The notes: generated from the sequence alone by a model not told the origin. Numbered from the stretch's first letter, positions 42,655 to 58,255 are shown. The stretch: DNA of 64,000 bases from Rubrivivax benzoatilyticus JA2 = ATCC BAA-35 (GCF_000190375.1 NZ_AEWG01000076.1:62001-126000), one strand, 5' to 3'. Translations and numbers: made by a program.

Positions 42655-43574
42655 CCTACGACGCACCCCAAGAGTTGAATCGTCGCGTGACCCGGGGCCG
42701 CCCCGCGTCCGCCCTGCTGCCGATGGCCGTCCTCGCCGCCCTGGTGGCCGGCTGCGCCAGCCCGACGCATCGCGCCCCGGTCGAGGACCGCGGCGGCCGC
42801 GGCACCGCGCCTGTCGCCGCCGCCGACGCCGCAGTGAAGCCGCCGCCCGGCCAGGAGAACCTCGGCAAGCCCGGCTACTACGCCGTCAAGCCCGGCGACA
42901 CGCTGATCCGCATCGGCCTGGAGAACGGCCAGAACTGGCGCGACATCGCCCGCTGGAACAACCTCGAGAACCCCGACCGCATCGAGGTCGGGCAGGTGGT
43001 GCGCGTGGTGCCGCCGGCGGCCGAGACCTCGGCCGTCGTCGTGCGCCCGGTGCTGCCGCCGGGCCGCACCGAGGCCCGGCCGGTGGGCGCGCCGGCCTCC
43101 GGTGCGTCGACCGCCGCGTCGTCGGCGACGCCGTCGACGAGCGCGCCCTCCGCGGTCGCCACCCCGGCACCGTCGTCGCCGCCTCTGGCCGCGCGTGACG
43201 GTGACGACGACCTGAACTGGACCTGGCCGGCTTCGGGCCACGTGGCCGCCGGCTTCGACGAGCTGCGCAGCAAGGGCCTAGCGATCACCGGCAAGGCCGG
43301 CGATCCGGTCTTCGCCGCCGCCGACGGCCGTGTCGTCTATGCCGGCTCCGGCCTGCGCGGCTACGGCAACCTCATCATCGTCAAGCACAACGCCACCTTC
43401 CTGTCCGCGTACGCGCACAACCAGACGCTGCTGGTGAAGGAAGACCAGGTCGTGCGCCGCGGCCAGAAGATCGCCGAGATGGGCTCCAGCGACGCCGACC
43501 GGGTGCAGCTGCACTTCGAGATCCGGCGCCAGGGCAAGCCGGTCGATCCGGCGAAGCTGCTGCCCTCGCGGTAG
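42651..43574 (+). CDS. nlpD: NlpD-like LysM/M23 lipoprotein
   Basis: Envelope lipoprotein of the NlpD family, expected to activate amidases for cell separation. The protein has 307 residues: signal peptide and lipobox LVAGC (Cys35), LysM domain ([10 protein letters not shown], about 76-120), an Ala/Ser/Pro/Thr linker (about 125-180) and a LytM/M23 domain (about 195-305). The domain keeps LHFEI but lacks the first zinc ligands (the usual H-x3-D is replaced around [12 protein letters not shown]), so it is probably non-catalytic, like E. coli NlpD. A TAAAAT box lies about 11 bp before the ATG. Confidence 0.9.
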   Translation: MTYDAPQELNRRVTRGRPASALLPMAVLAALVAGCASPTHRAPVEDRGGRGTAPVAAADAAVKPPPGQENLGKPGYYAVKPGDTLIRIGLENGQNWRDIARWNNLENPDRIEVGQVVRVVPPAAETSAVVVRPVLPPGRTEARPVGAPASGASTAASSATPSTSAPSAVATPAPSSPPLAARDGDDDLNWTWPASGHVAAGFDELRSKGLAITGKAGDPVFAAADGRVVYAGSGLRGYGNLIIVKHNATFLSAYAHNQTLLVKEDQVVRRGQKIAEMGSSDADRVQLHFEIRRQGKPVDPAKLLPSR

Positions 43575-43593
43575 TGCACGCGGAGCCGGGCGG

Positions 43594-44556
43594 ATGGTCA
43601 CGCGGCGCGATGCGCACGACGGCCCCGCCGAAGGCTCCGACACGTTCGAACCGGGCGCCGCCCCCGAGGCGCCCGAACTCGCGGCGTCCCCGCCGCCCGC
43701 CGACGGCGAGGCCGAGCACGGCAACACGCTGCAGAGCTATCTGCGCGACATCCGCCGCGCGCCGCTGATGAGCGCCGAGGAGGAGCACGCGACCGCGGTG
43801 CGTGCACGCGCCGGCGACTTCGCGGCGCGCCAGACGATGATCGAGCGCAACCTGCGCCTCGTCGTCAGCATCGCCAAGCACTACGTCGGCCGCGGCATGC
43901 CGATGATCGACCTGATCGAGGAAGGCAACCTCGGCCTGATGCACGCCACCGGCAAGTTCGAGCCCGAGCGCGGTTTCCGCTTCTCGACCTACGCCTCGTG
44001 GTGGATCCGGCAGAGCATCGAGCGGGCGATCATGCACCAGGCCCGGCTGATCCGGCTGCCGGTGCACGTCGTGCGCGAGCTCAACCAGGTGCTCAAGGCG
44101 CGCCGGGCGCTGGAGTCTTCGCGCCATGGCGAGGCCGAGCGGCCGGTCTCGGTCGACGAGGTCGCCGCGGCGCTGGGTCGCCCGGTCGACGAGGTCGCCG
44201 AGCTGCTGAAACTCGCCGAGCAGCCGACCTCGCTGGACATGCCGCTGGAGCGCGAAGGCGGCGAGTCGATGCTCGACACGGTGGCCGACGACGATGCCGT
44301 CGACCCGCTCGGTCTGACGCTCAGCCGCGAGGCCGTGCACCTGCTGGACCACGGTCTGGCCGAGCTCAACGAGCGCGAGCGCGAGGTGCTTGCCGGCCGC
44401 TTCGGCCTGCACGATCGCGAGCCCGAGACGCTGGAGGAACTGGCCGTGCGACTGGGCCTCACGCGCGAGCGCATCCGCCAGATCCAGCAGGAAGCCCTGC
44501 TCAAGCTCAAGCGCCGCATGATGCGCCGTGGCGTCGATCGCGACGCGCTGTTCTGA
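43594..44556 (+). CDS. rpoS: RNA polymerase sigma factor RpoS
   Basis: Stationary-phase/general-stress sigma factor. The protein has 320 residues: an acidic N-terminus, region 1.2-2 ([20 protein letters not shown], then [16 protein letters not shown] and [20 protein letters not shown]), region 3 and region 4 with the helix-turn-helix [21 protein letters not shown]. Position after nlpD matches the enterobacterial and Burkholderia order, where rpoS promoters lie inside nlpD. Confidence 0.95.
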   Translation: MVTRRDAHDGPAEGSDTFEPGAAPEAPELAASPPPADGEAEHGNTLQSYLRDIRRAPLMSAEEEHATAVRARAGDFAARQTMIERNLRLVVSIAKHYVGRGMPMIDLIEEGNLGLMHATGKFEPERGFRFSTYASWWIRQSIERAIMHQARLIRLPVHVVRELNQVLKARRALESSRHGEAERPVSVDEVAAALGRPVDEVAELLKLAEQPTSLDMPLEREGGESMLDTVADDDAVDPLGLTLSREAVHLLDHGLAELNEREREVLAGRFGLHDREPETLEELAVRLGLTRERIRQIQQEALLKLKRRMMRRGVDRDALF

Positions 44557-44586
44557 GTCGGGGCGCCGGCCCGGGATAATCGGGGC

Positions 44587-46008
44587 ATGAGTTCAGGTAC
44601 GGATTGGCTGCAGGTCGAGTCGCTCGACCTCGAGGCCCAGGGCGTCGCGCATCGCGCCGACGGCAAGGTGGTGTTCATCGAAGGCGCGCTGCCGGGCGAG
44701 ACCGTGCAGGTGCAGGTCGCGCGGCGCAAGAACCAGTGGGAGCAGGGCGTGCTCTCCGCGCTGGCACGCGAGAGTTCGCAGCGCGTGCGCCCGGGCTGCC
44801 CGCACTTCGGCTTGCATGCCGGCGCTTGCGGCGGCTGCAAGATGCAGCACCTGCATCCGTCGGCCCAGGTCGCCGTCAAGCAGCGGGTGCTGGAGGACAA
44901 CCTCTGGCATCTCGGCAAGGTCAAGCCCGAGCGGCTGCTGCGCCCGGTTCACGGGCCGGCCTGGGGGTATCGCTGGCGCGCGCGGCTGTCGGTGCGCTAC
45001 GTGCCGAAGAAGGGCACGGTGCTGGTGGGCTTTCACGAGCGCAAGTCGCGCTACGTCGCCGACATGCTCGAGTGCCCGGTGCTGCCGGCCCAGGTCAGCG
45101 CGATGCTGCCGGCGCTGCGCGAGCTGGTCGGCGCGATGGAGCAGCGAGACCGCCTGCCGCAGATCGAGCTGGCCGCCGGCGACGAGGTCGTCGCGCTGGT
45201 GCTGCGCCACCTCGAGCCCTTGTCGGCCGGCGATGCGGCCAGGCTGCGCGCCTTCGGTGCTGAGCACGGTGTGCAGTGGTGGCTGCAGCCCAAGGGGCCG
45301 GAGACCGTTCACCGTCTCGACGACGGTGGGCCGCAGCTCTCTTACTCGCTGCCGGAGTACGGCGTGACGATGCCGTTCAAGCCGACCGACTTCACGCAGG
45401 TGAACCCGCAGATCAACCGCGTGCTCGTCGACCGCGCGGTGCGGCTGCTCGACCCGAAGCCGCACGAACGTGTCGTCGACTGGTTCTGCGGCCTGGGCAA
45501 CTTCACGCTGCCGCTGGCGCGGCGTGCGGCCGCGGTGCACGGCATAGAAGGCAGCGAGACGCTGGTGCAGCGGGCGCGCGACAACGCCGCCGCCAACGGC
45601 CTCGCGGCCAACACCAGCTTTGCCGCGCGCAACCTGTTCGAGATGAGCGCCGACGAGCTGATGACCAGCGGCGCCGCCGACGCCTGGCTCGTCGACCCGC
45701 CGCGCGAAGGCGCGTTCGCGCTCGCCAAGTCGCTGGCCGAGCTGCGCGGCCGCGAAGGCTGGACGCCGCCGCGGCGCATCGTCTACGTCAGCTGCAACCC
45801 GGCGACGCTGGCGCGCGACGCCGGGCTGATCGTGCACCTGGCGGGCTTCCGCTGCGTCGCCGCGGGCGTCGTCAACATGTTCCCGCACACCGCCCACGTC
45901 GAGAGCGTCGCGGTGTTCGAGCGCACCGAGGCGGCGCTCGGCCCGCGCCCCGAGGGCGAGGCGCAGCCGGAGCTCGCCGGGGTGGAAGTCGCGCCCGAGG
46001 CTGGCTGA
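44587..46008 (+). CDS. rlmD: 23S rRNA (uracil-1939-C5)-methyltransferase RlmD
   Basis: TRAM-domain RNA methyltransferase. The protein has 473 residues: an N-terminal TRAM domain (about 5-60), [4Fe-4S] cysteines Cys71, Cys81, Cys84 and Cys163, the SAM-binding [13 protein letters not shown] region near 302 and the catalytic cysteine in [12 protein letters not shown] near 405. GATAAT stands 8 bp before the ATG, another very short leader. Confidence 0.95.
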   Translation: MSSGTDWLQVESLDLEAQGVAHRADGKVVFIEGALPGETVQVQVARRKNQWEQGVLSALARESSQRVRPGCPHFGLHAGACGGCKMQHLHPSAQVAVKQRVLEDNLWHLGKVKPERLLRPVHGPAWGYRWRARLSVRYVPKKGTVLVGFHERKSRYVADMLECPVLPAQVSAMLPALRELVGAMEQRDRLPQIELAAGDEVVALVLRHLEPLSAGDAARLRAFGAEHGVQWWLQPKGPETVHRLDDGGPQLSYSLPEYGVTMPFKPTDFTQVNPQINRVLVDRAVRLLDPKPHERVVDWFCGLGNFTLPLARRAAAVHGIEGSETLVQRARDNAAANGLAANTSFAARNLFEMSADELMTSGAADAWLVDPPREGAFALAKSLAELRGREGWTPPRRIVYVSCNPATLARDAGLIVHLAGFRCVAAGVVNMFPHTAHVESVAVFERTEAALGPRPEGEAQPELAGVEVAPEAG

Positions 46009-46029
46009 CGCGTCCGCGACGCACAAGAA

Positions 46030-46051
46030 AAACGGGGCCCTCGGGCCCCGT
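46030..46051. terminator. Bidirectional terminator between rlmD and the YccA-like gene
   Basis: Perfect 9-10 bp stem ACGGGGCCC / GGGCCCCGT with a short loop, preceded by a run of A and followed by TTCTCGTT, so it can work for both converging genes. Confidence 0.85.
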
Positions 46052-46071
46052 TCTCGTTGCTCGTGCGAGCG

Positions 46072-46767
46072 TCAGTCGCGTTCGCCGCCGAAGATGCCCA
46101 GCAGCATCAGCAGGCTCTGGAACACGTTGTAGATGTCCAGGTAGATCGCCAGCGTGGCGCTGATGTAGTTCGTCTCGCCGCCGTCGATGACACGCTTGAC
46201 GTCGACCAGCATGAAGGCCGAGAAGATGCCGATCGCGGCGACCGACAGCGTCAGCATCAGCGCGCTGGACTGCACGAAGATGTTGATGACGCCAGCGACC
46301 AGCAGCAGGATCGCGCCGACGAACAGGAACTTCGACAGGTTCGACAGGTCGCGCTTGACCACCGTGGCCAGCGAGGCCATCGCGAAGAACACCGCCGCGG
46401 TGCCGCCGAAGGCGGTCATGATCAGCGACGCGCCGTTCGAGAAGCCGAGGATGGCCGCCAGCATGCGCGACAGCATCAGGCCCATGAAGAACGTGAAGCC
46501 GAGCAGCACGCCGACGCCGGCCGCCGAGTTCTTGGTCTTCTCGATCGCGAACATGAACGCGAACGCGCCGCCGAGGAAGACCAGCGCGCTCATGCCCATG
46601 CCGAGGCTGGCCGTGATGCCGGTGGTGACGCCGATCCAGGCACCGAGCACGGTCGGCACGAGAGACAGCGCGAGCAGCGCATAGGTGTTGCGCAGGACGC
46701 GGTTGCGCTGCGCGGTCAGAACGCCGCCGCCTGCGAAACCGCCGTAGGTGGGCGAAGTGCGATCCAT
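46072..46767 (-). CDS. Bax inhibitor-1/YccA family membrane protein
   Basis: Seven-helix inner-membrane protein of the BI-1 family; E. coli YccA modulates FtsH. The protein has 231 residues. The family signature is near the C-terminus (LYLDIYNVFQSLLMLLGIFGG), and the hydrophobic segments are evenly spaced from about residue 28. ftsH is encoded 7 kb away. No operon partner. Confidence 0.9.
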   Translation of the reverse strand: MDRTSPTYGGFAGGGVLTAQRNRVLRNTYALLALSLVPTVLGAWIGVTTGITASLGMGMSALVFLGGAFAFMFAIEKTKNSAAGVGVLLGFTFFMGLMLSRMLAAILGFSNGASLIMTAFGGTAAVFFAMASLATVVKRDLSNLSKFLFVGAILLLVAGVINIFVQSSALMLTLSVAAIGIFSAFMLVDVKRVIDGGETNYISATLAIYLDIYNVFQSLLMLLGIFGGERD

Positions 46768-47080
46768 CAGACCTCCGAAGGGGGTTGTGACAAAGACGAC
46801 TCTTTGAGTCGGAAAGCAATTGTAGGTTCCGTCATTCGTCGAATGGCCCCGCGGCGCCCTGGGCTGTTCTCCTGGCGGGGCAGGCGGCGGGAAGTGCCGC
46901 CTCCGCGGCTGCGGCCACGGGGCTGTATCACGATCGTTGACCGGTGGGTGCCACGAATCGGCTATACTCAGCAGGTTTACCCGCCATCACCGCAGCCCTA
47001 GCGAAACTCCGTCGTCGGTTTCCCCCTCGGACCACCCTTCACCGGGTGGCGCTGGGCGCGCGAATCCCGGAGCTTTTCAC
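46768..47080. other. Intergenic region between the YccA-like gene and carA
   Basis: 313 bp without a gene I can support. It holds a good -10 TATACT (46963-46968) reading toward carA with only a badly spaced TTGACC (46937-46942, 20 bp) as -35, then a leader of about 105 bp. A GC-rich stretch with short inverted repeats lies at 46870-46920. No start peptide or attenuator was recognised. Confidence 0.5.
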
Positions 47081-48235
47081 TTGCTGCCCGTCCTGCCCCC
47101 CGCACTCCTCGCACTCGCAGACGGCACGACCTTCCTCGGTACCTCGATCGGCGCGCCCGGTCGGACCGTCGGCGAGGTGGTGTTCAACACCGCGCTCACC
47201 GGCTACCAGGAAATCCTCACCGACCCGAGCTATTGCCGGCAGATCGTCACGCTGACGTATCCGCACATCGGCAACGTCGGCGTCAACGAGGAAGACGTCG
47301 AGGCCGCCAAGGTTCACGCCGCCGGCCTGGTCATCAAGGACCTGCCGCTGCGCGTCTCCAACTTCCGCGCCACGCTGTCGCTGGCGCAGTACCTCGAGCG
47401 CGAGGGCACGGTGGCCATCGCCGGCATCGACACCCGCCGCCTGACGCGCGTGCTGCGCACGACCGGCGCGCAGAACGGCTGCATCGTCAGCTTCGTGCCC
47501 GGCACCGTCGTCGGTGAAGCCGAGATCGCCGCCGCCGTCGCCGCCGCCCAGGCCGCGCCGTCGATGGCCGGGCTGGACCTGGCTCAGGTCGTGTCGGCCG
47601 ACGCGCCCTACGAGTGGACCGAGACCTCCTGGCAGCTCGGCCGTGGCCACGGCACGCTGACCGACGCGAAGTTCCACGTCGTCGCCTACGACTTCGGCGT
47701 CAAGCGCAACATCCTGCGCCTGCTGGCCGACCGCGGCTGCCGCGTCACCGTCGTGCCGGCGAAGACGCCGGCCGCCGAGGTGTTCAAGCTGAAGCCCGAC
47801 GGCGTCTTCCTCAGCAACGGCCCCGGGGACCCGGAGCCTTGCGACTACGCCATCGCCGCGGCGCGCGAGATCATCGACGCCGGCGTGCCGACCTTCGGCA
47901 TCTGCCTGGGCCACCAGATCATGGCCCTGGCCTCGGGTGCGAAGACCTTCAAGATGAAGTTCGGCCACCACGGCGGCAACCATCCGGTGAAGGACCTGGA
48001 CAGTGGCCGCGTCAGCATCACCAGCCAGAACCACGGCTTCGCGGTCGACGAGAAGACGCTGGGTGCCAACCTGCGCCCCACGCACGTCAGCCTGTTCGAC
48101 GGCACGCTGCAGGGCCTGGCCCGCACCGACCGCCCGGCCTTCTGCTTCCAGGGACACCCCGAGGCCAGCCCCGGCCCGCACGACATCGGCTACCTGTTCG
48201 ACCGCTTCGTGGCGCTGATGCAAGAGAGAGCCTGA
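47081..48235 (+). CDS. carA: Carbamoyl-phosphate synthase small subunit
   Basis: Glutamine amidotransferase subunit that supplies ammonia to CarB for arginine and pyrimidine synthesis. The protein has 384 residues, close to E. coli. The class I amidotransferase cysteine is in FGICLGHQ, and the HPE of [10 protein letters not shown] supplies His and Glu. I chose TTG 47081, with GGAG 8 bp upstream. The conserved [12 protein letters not shown] begins 14 residues later, and no ATG lies between. Three bases separate it from carB. Confidence 0.93.
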   Translation: MLPVLPPALLALADGTTFLGTSIGAPGRTVGEVVFNTALTGYQEILTDPSYCRQIVTLTYPHIGNVGVNEEDVEAAKVHAAGLVIKDLPLRVSNFRATLSLAQYLEREGTVAIAGIDTRRLTRVLRTTGAQNGCIVSFVPGTVVGEAEIAAAVAAAQAAPSMAGLDLAQVVSADAPYEWTETSWQLGRGHGTLTDAKFHVVAYDFGVKRNILRLLADRGCRVTVVPAKTPAAEVFKLKPDGVFLSNGPGDPEPCDYAIAAAREIIDAGVPTFGICLGHQIMALASGAKTFKMKFGHHGGNHPVKDLDSGRVSITSQNHGFAVDEKTLGANLRPTHVSLFDGTLQGLARTDRPAFCFQGHPEASPGPHDIGYLFDRFVALMQERA

Positions 48236-48238
48236 CCC

Positions 48239-51484
<3,246 letters not shown>

Positions 51485-51501
51485 ACTCCGGCCCTTCGCT
51501 G

Positions 51502-51539
51502 ATCCGCCGCAGGCGCCCGACCGGGCCCCTGCGGCGGAT
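51502..51539 (+). terminator. Terminator after carB
   Basis: Perfect 12 bp stem (ATCCGCCGCAGG / CCTGCGGCGGAT) enclosing a smaller GCCC/GGGC hairpin, followed by TCACTTTG. It begins 18 bp after the carB stop, so greA needs its own promoter or read-through. Confidence 0.8.
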
Positions 51540-51568
51540 TCACTTTGTCCGAACACAAGACGCTCACC

Positions 51569-52046
51569 ATGGCCACCATCCCCCCTGACCCGGCGCGGCG
51601 CCGAAAAGCTGAAGGAAGAACTGCAACGCCTGAAGACCGTCGAGCGCCATGCGGTCATCCAGGCCATCGCCGAGGCTCGTGCCCAGGGCGACCTGTCCGA
51701 GAACGCCGAGTACGACGCGGCCAAGGACAAGCAGGGCTTCATCGAAGGCCGGATCAAGGAGCTCGAGGGCAAGCTCGCCGCGGCCCAGGTCATCGACCCG
51801 TCGGCGCTGGACGCCGGCGGCAAGGTCGTCTTCGGCGCCACGGTCGACCTCGCCGACGAGGACACCGGGGCCGAGGTCACCTACCAGATCGTCGGTGACG
51901 ACGAGGCCGACCTGAAGGAAGGCCGGATCTCGATCAGCAGCCCGATCGCGCGCGCGCTGATCGGCAAGATGGCCGGCGACGTCGCCGAGGTGCAGGCGCC
52001 GGGCGGCGTCAGGCACTGGGAGATCGTCGAGGTGAAGTACCTCTGA
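51569..52046 (+). CDS. greA: Transcription elongation factor GreA, frameshifted near its start
   Basis: GreA rescues backtracked RNA polymerase by stimulating transcript cleavage. The body is unmistakable: [14 protein letters not shown], then [19 protein letters not shown] with the acidic coiled-coil tip, and the C-terminal FKBP-like domain ending WEIVEVKYL. But the start ATG 51569 (MATIP) is in a different frame from the body. A run of six C at 51580-51585 carries one base too many; five would give [14 protein letters not shown], the normal family N-terminus. The body frame has no ATG, GTG or TTG of its own upstream. Read as written, translation from the ATG ends at 51898. Either a sequence error, a broken gene or +1 slippage at CCC-C. 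Confidence 0.8.
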
Positions 52047-52048
52047 CG

Positions 52049-52489
52049 ATGGCGCTGCAGCGCTGGAGTCGCCTGCTGCCGGGCCTGTGGGCCGGCTGGC
52101 TGCTGTGCGTCGCGCTGCTGGCAACGCCGGCGGGGTTCGCGCTGCTGCCGCAGGCCGACGCCGGCCGGCTGGCCGCGCGCATGCTGGCGCAGGAAGCCTA
52201 TACCAGCCTCGCGCTGGGCGTCGTGATGGTGCTGCTGGAGCGTGCCTGCGTGCGGCGTGATGGCGGCGCGCAGTTCTCGTGGGGCTTCGGCCTGGCGCTG
52301 GGTGCGATCTTCTGCACCGTCGCCGGCTACTTCGTCATCCAGCCGATGATGCCGGCGGCGCGCCTGGGGCAGGGGCCGTTGTCGTTCGGCGCCCTGCATG
52401 CGATCAGCAGCGCGTTCTACGCGCTCAAGTGCATCCTCGTGATGGTGCTGGCCTGGCGCGCGACGCTCAGTCCGAGACCTTCTTCTTGA
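52049..52489 (+). CDS. DUF4149-family membrane protein
   Basis: A 146-residue integral membrane protein with four hydrophobic segments (about 10-30, 48-64, 78-97 and 115-137). It starts 2 bp after greA and looks like the DUF4149 proteins often found beside greA or yhbY in Burkholderiales. Function unknown. Its 3' end overlaps the convergent yhbY by 23 bp. Confidence 0.75.
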   Translation: MALQRWSRLLPGLWAGWLLCVALLATPAGFALLPQADAGRLAARMLAQEAYTSLALGVVMVLLERACVRRDGGAQFSWGFGLALGAIFCTVAGYFVIQPMMPAARLGQGPLSFGALHAISSAFYALKCILVMVLAWRATLSPRPSS

Positions 52490-52940
52490 CGCTGGTGGCG
52501 CGCGGCTTCACGCGCTTGATCTGGCCGCCGGCGGTGACCCGCTGGTTGCCATAGACCTTGACCTTCGTGACCGTCGCGCGGTGGTTGCCGCTCTTGGAGA
52601 ACTTGACCAGCTTGACGACACGCGGCCCCGGCTTGCGGTCCTCGCGCTCGGTCTTCTCCTTGGCCGGGATCGGGCGCCACAGCACCAGCAGCTTGCCGAT
52701 CTGCTGCACCGGCGCGGCGTTCAGCTCGCCGGCCAGCTGGGCCATCATCGCCGCACGGGCGTTGCGGTCGTCGGAGAAGATGCGGACCTTGATCAGTCCG
52801 TGGGCGTTCAGCGCCGCGTCGGTCTCCTTGACCACCGCGGGGGTCAGGCCGTCGGCTCCGATCAGGACGACCGGGTCGAGGTGGTGGGCGTCGGCGCGGT
52901 GTTGCTTGCGCTCGGCAGGCGTGAGTTCAATGGCGGGCAT
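52467..52940 (-). CDS. yhbY: CRM-domain RNA-binding protein YhbY
   Basis: RNA-binding protein associated with the pre-50S ribosome. The protein has 157 residues. The CRM fold occupies about 3-98 ([43 protein letters not shown]). A basic Lys/Arg/Val-rich tail follows (about 110-157). It is divergent from rlmE across 21 bp, the same head-to-head order as in E. coli. Confidence 0.9.
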   Translation of the reverse strand: MPAIELTPAERKQHRADAHHLDPVVLIGADGLTPAVVKETDAALNAHGLIKVRIFSDDRNARAAMMAQLAGELNAAPVQQIGKLLVLWRPIPAKEKTEREDRKPGPRVVKLVKFSKSGNHRATVTKVKVYGNQRVTAGGQIKRVKPRATSVKKKVSD

Positions 52941-52961
52941 CGCCGTATTATCGACCGACGA

Positions 52962-53642
52962 ATGAAATCATCGAAGAGCAAACGCGTCAATCGAGCCTGG
53001 CTGCACGATCACCTGACCGATCCGTACGTGAAGGCAGCCCAGCGCGACGGCTATCGTTCGCGTGCCGCCTACAAGCTCAAGGAGATCGACGAGGCCCTCG
53101 GGCTGATCAAGCCCGGCCAGGTGGCCGTCGACCTGGGTGCCACGCCCGGCGCCTGGAGCCAGTACCTGCGCCGCCGCTTCGCACCCGAAGGCGCCGCGGC
53201 GGGCGCGCTCGACGGCACGATCATCGCGCTGGACATCCTCGACTTCGAGCCGATCGAAGGCGTCACCTTCCTGCAGGGCGACTTCCGCGAGGACGAGGTC
53301 GCCGCCCGCCTGGCCGCCGAGCTCGCCGGCCGTCCGGTCGACATCGTGGTCTCGGACATGGCGCCCAACCTGTCGGGCATTCCGGTGTCGGACGCGGCGC
53401 GCATCGCGCACCTGGTGGAACTGGCGGTCGAGTTCGCGCTCCAGCACCTCAAGCCCGAAGGGGCGCTGGTCTGCAAGGCCTTCCACGGCAGCGGCTACAG
53501 CCAGCTCGTCAAGCTCTTCAAGGACAGCTTTCGCGTCGTCAAGCCGATCAAGCCCAAGGCCTCGCGCGACAAGTCGGCCGAGACCTTTCTGGTCGGCATC
53601 GGCCCCAAGAACGGCAAGGGCGTCGCCGACAGCGGAAAATGA
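52962..53642 (+). CDS. rlmE: 23S rRNA (uridine-2552-2'-O)-methyltransferase RlmE (FtsJ)
   Basis: Heat-shock-linked rRNA methylase. The protein has 226 residues. Family landmarks are [23 protein letters not shown] site [14 protein letters not shown] near 50, and the K-D-K-E tetrad (Lys in the N-terminal YRSRAAYKL, Asp in [11 protein letters not shown], Lys in CKAFHG, Glu near the C-terminus). TATTAT lies 10 bp before the ATG. It is followed by ftsH, as in most proteobacteria. Confidence 0.95.
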   Translation: MKSSKSKRVNRAWLHDHLTDPYVKAAQRDGYRSRAAYKLKEIDEALGLIKPGQVAVDLGATPGAWSQYLRRRFAPEGAAAGALDGTIIALDILDFEPIEGVTFLQGDFREDEVAARLAAELAGRPVDIVVSDMAPNLSGIPVSDAARIAHLVELAVEFALQHLKPEGALVCKAFHGSGYSQLVKLFKDSFRVVKPIKPKASRDKSAETFLVGIGPKNGKGVADSGK

Positions 53643-53690
53643 CGCTGTCCGGTGGTGTTTCACCCGGTTTTTCTCGTCCAGGCCCATACC

Positions 53691-53718
53691 CTTGTGTCGA
53701 ATAGAATGATCCCCACCT
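53691..53718 (+). promoter_or_regulatory. Sigma-32-like heat-shock promoter of ftsH
   Basis: CTTGTGT (53691-53697), a 13 bp spacer and CCCCACCT (53711-53718), close to the sigma-32 consensus CTTGAAA-N13-CCCCATNT. It is placed 65 bp before the ftsH GTG. ftsH is a classic sigma-32 target. Confidence 0.6.
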
Positions 53719-53782
53719 ACCGTGGAATTCGGTTGGCCCGCGTGGTGGCCTTCCGCGCCGTTGAACTGGAGAAGGAGCCGCG

Positions 53783-55687
<1,905 letters not shown>

Positions 55688-55704
55688 GCTCGCACGACGC
55701 CGGG

Positions 55705-55730
55705 AACGCGGGGCCTTCGGGCCCCGCGTT
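55705..55730 (+). terminator. Terminator after ftsH
   Basis: Perfect 11 bp stem AACGCGGGGCC / GGCCCCGCGTT around a TTCG tetraloop, followed by CGTTTCC, 17 bp after the ftsH stop. Confidence 0.88.
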
Positions 55731-55754
55731 CGTTTCCGCTGAGCGCCGGCATTC

Positions 55755-55856
55755 GGGGTCAGGTCTCACGAGACCTGACCCCAGCTGAAGAACGGGGTCA
55801 GGTCTCGTGAGACCTGACCCCTGAGTTCGGCCGAGACCTGACCCCTGAGTTCGGCG
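55755..55856. repeat. REP-like palindromic repeat cluster between ftsH and folP
   Basis: Two perfect 28 bp palindromes with arms GGGGTCAGGTCTC and GAGACCTGACCCC (55755-55782 and 55794-55821), then a half unit. A 24 bp tandem direct repeat (55809-55832 and 55833-55856) spans the right arm plus CTGAGTTCGGC. No ORF or transposase is nearby. Confidence 0.85.
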
Positions 55857-55922
55857 GCCCGTCCCGCCTCCGCGCCACCAAGGCACACTGCCTCTCTCGA
55901 CGACTCAACCGCTCCACCCAGG

Positions 55923-56780
55923 ATGTCCGCTTCCGCCACCGTCTGGCAGACCGCACGTTTCCGCATCGACCTGTCGCGCCCGCGCGTGATGGGCATCGTC
56001 AACGCCACGCCCGACTCGTTCTCCGATGGCGGGCGCTACCGTGACGCCGACGCGGCCCGGGCGCACTGCGACGCGCTGGTCGAGCAGGGCGTCGACATCC
56101 TGGACATCGGCGGCGAGTCCACCCGGCCCGGCTCGGTGGCGCCCGGCGTCGACGAGGAACTGGCGCGCGTGCTGCCCGTGGTGCGCCACGCCGTGACGCT
56201 GGGCGTTCCGGTCTCGGTCGACACGAGCAGCCCGGAGGTCATGCGCGCGGTGCTGGCGGCCGGGGCGGACATCGTCAACGACGTGCGCTCGCTGCTGCGC
56301 CCCGGTGCCCTCGAGGCGGTGGCGGCGCACCCGACGGCCGGCGTCTGCGTCATGCACATGCGCGGCGAGCCGGCCACGATGCAGTCGCTGACCGACTACG
56401 ACGACGTCGTCGCCGAGGTCGCCGGCTTCCTGCGCGAGCGGGCGGCCGCGCTGGAGGCCGCCGGCATCGCGCGCGAGCGCATCGCCGCGGACCCCGGCGT
56501 CGGCTTCGCGAAGACCGCCGCGCACAACCTCGAGCTGCTGGCGCGCCAGCGCGAGCTGCTGGACCTGCAGATGCCGCTGCTGGTCGGCTGGTCGCGCAAG
56601 GGCACGCTCGGCCAGCTGACCGGCCGGCCGGCCGGCGAGCGCCTGGCGGCCAGCGTCGCCGCGGCGCTGATGGCCGTCGAGCGCGGGGCGCGCATCGTGC
56701 GCGTGCACGACGTCGGCGCCACCGTCGATGCGCTCAAGGTCTGGTCGGCGGTGGCCTGCTGCCGCCGCCCGGCCGCCTGA
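55923..56780 (+). CDS. folP: Dihydropteroate synthase
   Basis: Folate pathway enzyme and sulfonamide target. The protein has 285 residues. Family signatures are [15 protein letters not shown] near 23, [10 protein letters not shown] near 61, and the C-terminal GWSRKG with the catalytic lysine and arginine region. The ATG is 67 bp after the repeat cluster; the promoter, if any, is not clear. Confidence 0.95.
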   Translation: MSASATVWQTARFRIDLSRPRVMGIVNATPDSFSDGGRYRDADAARAHCDALVEQGVDILDIGGESTRPGSVAPGVDEELARVLPVVRHAVTLGVPVSVDTSSPEVMRAVLAAGADIVNDVRSLLRPGALEAVAAHPTAGVCVMHMRGEPATMQSLTDYDDVVAEVAGFLRERAAALEAAGIARERIAADPGVGFAKTAAHNLELLARQRELLDLQMPLLVGWSRKGTLGQLTGRPAGERLAASVAAALMAVERGARIVRVHDVGATVDALKVWSAVACCRRPAA

Positions 56781-56842
56781 GCCGGCTCAAATCCACGCTT
56801 GCGGGGGCGCCGGGCGCCGCCGCCAACCGCGACAATCACCCC

Positions 56843-58177
56843 ATGAGCAGAACCTATTTCGGCACCGACGGCATCCGCGGCACCGTCGGCCGCGCCCCGA
56901 TCACGCCGGACTTCATGCTGCGCCTGGGCCACGCGGTCGGCCGCGTGTTGCGCCGCAGCAGCGCACGCCCGACGGTGCTCGTCGGCAAGGACACCCGCAT
57001 CTCGGGCTACATGATCGAGTCGGCGCTGGAAGCCGGCTTTGCCTCGGCCGGTGTCGACGTGCTGCTGAGCGGCCCGCTGCCGACCCCCGGCGTCGCCTAC
57101 CTGACGCGCGCGCTGCGGCTGGATCTGGGCGTCGTCATCAGCGCCTCGCACAACCCGTTCGCCGACAACGGCGTCAAGTTCTTCTCCGCCGCCGGCGAGA
57201 AGCTGCCCGACGAGTGGGAACGCGAGGTCGAGGCCGCGCTGCAGGAGCCGGCGCAGTGGGTCGACTCCGCCGGTCTGGGCAAGGCGCGCCGCCTCGCCGA
57301 CGCCAGCGGCCGCTACATCGAGTTCTGCAAGAGCACCGTGCCGCACAGCCTGTCGCTGCGCGGGCTGAAGATCGTCGTCGACGCCGCGCACGGCGCCGCC
57401 TACCACGTCGCCCCCGACGTCTTCCACGAGCTCGGCGCCACGGTCGTGAAGATCGGTTGCGAGCCCGACGGCCTGAACATCAACGCCGGCGTCGGCGCGA
57501 CCTCGCCGAAGGCGCTGGTGGCGGCCGTCGCCGAGCACTGCGCCGACTACGGCGTGGCGCTGGACGGCGACGCCGACCGGCTGCTGATGGTCGACGCCCA
57601 GGGCCGGCTCTACAACGGCGACGAACTGCTGTACGTGCTGGCCCACGACCGCCTGACGCAGGGCCAGGTGGTGCCGGGCGTCGTCGGCACGCTGATGACC
57701 AACATCGCCGTCGAGCAGGCGCTGCAGCGCCGCGGCGTGCCGATGGTGCGCGCCAAGGTCGGCGACCGCTACGTGCTCGAGGAACTGGCCGCGCGCGGCT
57801 GGCAGCTCGGCGGCGAAGGCTCCGGCCATCTGCTGGCGCTGGACCGCCACACCACCGGTGACGGCATCGTCAGCGCGCTGCAGGTGCTGCAGGCGGTGCG
57901 TCGCGCCGGCCGGCCGCTGGCCGCGCTGCTCGAAGGCGTGGACCTGTTCCCGCAGACGCTGCTCAACGTCCGCCTGCCCGAGGGCAGCGACTGGACGCGC
58001 AACGCCGCGCTGCAGGACGTGCGCGAGACCGTCGAGCGTGAACTCGGCGACGGTGGCCGGGTGCTGATCCGCGCCTCGGGCACCGAGCCGGTGCTGCGTG
58101 TGATGGTCGAGGCGCGCGACGGCGAACTGGGCCGCCGCTGCGCCGAGCGCCTGGCCGCGGCCGCCGTGCGCGGCTGA
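56843..58177 (+). CDS. glmM: Phosphoglucosamine mutase
   Basis: Converts glucosamine-6-P to glucosamine-1-P for UDP-GlcNAc. The protein has 444 residues. The phosphoserine is Ser102 in ISASHNPF, the Mg loop [11 protein letters not shown] is near 242, and the C-terminal phosphate loop [12 protein letters not shown] near 410. It directly follows folP as in many proteobacteria. GACAAT lies about 8 bp before the ATG. Confidence 0.96.
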   Translation: MSRTYFGTDGIRGTVGRAPITPDFMLRLGHAVGRVLRRSSARPTVLVGKDTRISGYMIESALEAGFASAGVDVLLSGPLPTPGVAYLTRALRLDLGVVISASHNPFADNGVKFFSAAGEKLPDEWEREVEAALQEPAQWVDSAGLGKARRLADASGRYIEFCKSTVPHSLSLRGLKIVVDAAHGAAYHVAPDVFHELGATVVKIGCEPDGLNINAGVGATSPKALVAAVAEHCADYGVALDGDADRLLMVDAQGRLYNGDELLYVLAHDRLTQGQVVPGVVGTLMTNIAVEQALQRRGVPMVRAKVGDRYVLEELAARGWQLGGEGSGHLLALDRHTTGDGIVSALQVLQAVRRAGRPLAALLEGVDLFPQTLLNVRLPEGSDWTRNAALQDVRETVERELGDGGRVLIRASGTEPVLRVMVEARDGELGRRCAERLAAAAVRG

Positions 58178-58229
58178 ACGCACGACGAGCCGCGGGCCGG
58201 GAGGCCGGGCGGCTCGTCATCGTGCGACA

Positions 58230-58252
58230 GGGCCGCCTCGGGCGGCCCTTTT
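58230..58252. terminator. Bidirectional terminator between glmM and the fasciclin gene
   Basis: Perfect 8 bp stem GGGCCGCC / GGCGGCCC with a 3-base loop and TTTT after it on the plus strand, between two converging genes. Confidence 0.85.
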
Positions 58253-58255
58253 CAA

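Noticed and set aside
46870-46920. GC-rich short inverted repeats upstream of carA as an attenuator or riboswitch
   Set aside because: No leader peptide, T run or known aptamer pattern could be recognised.
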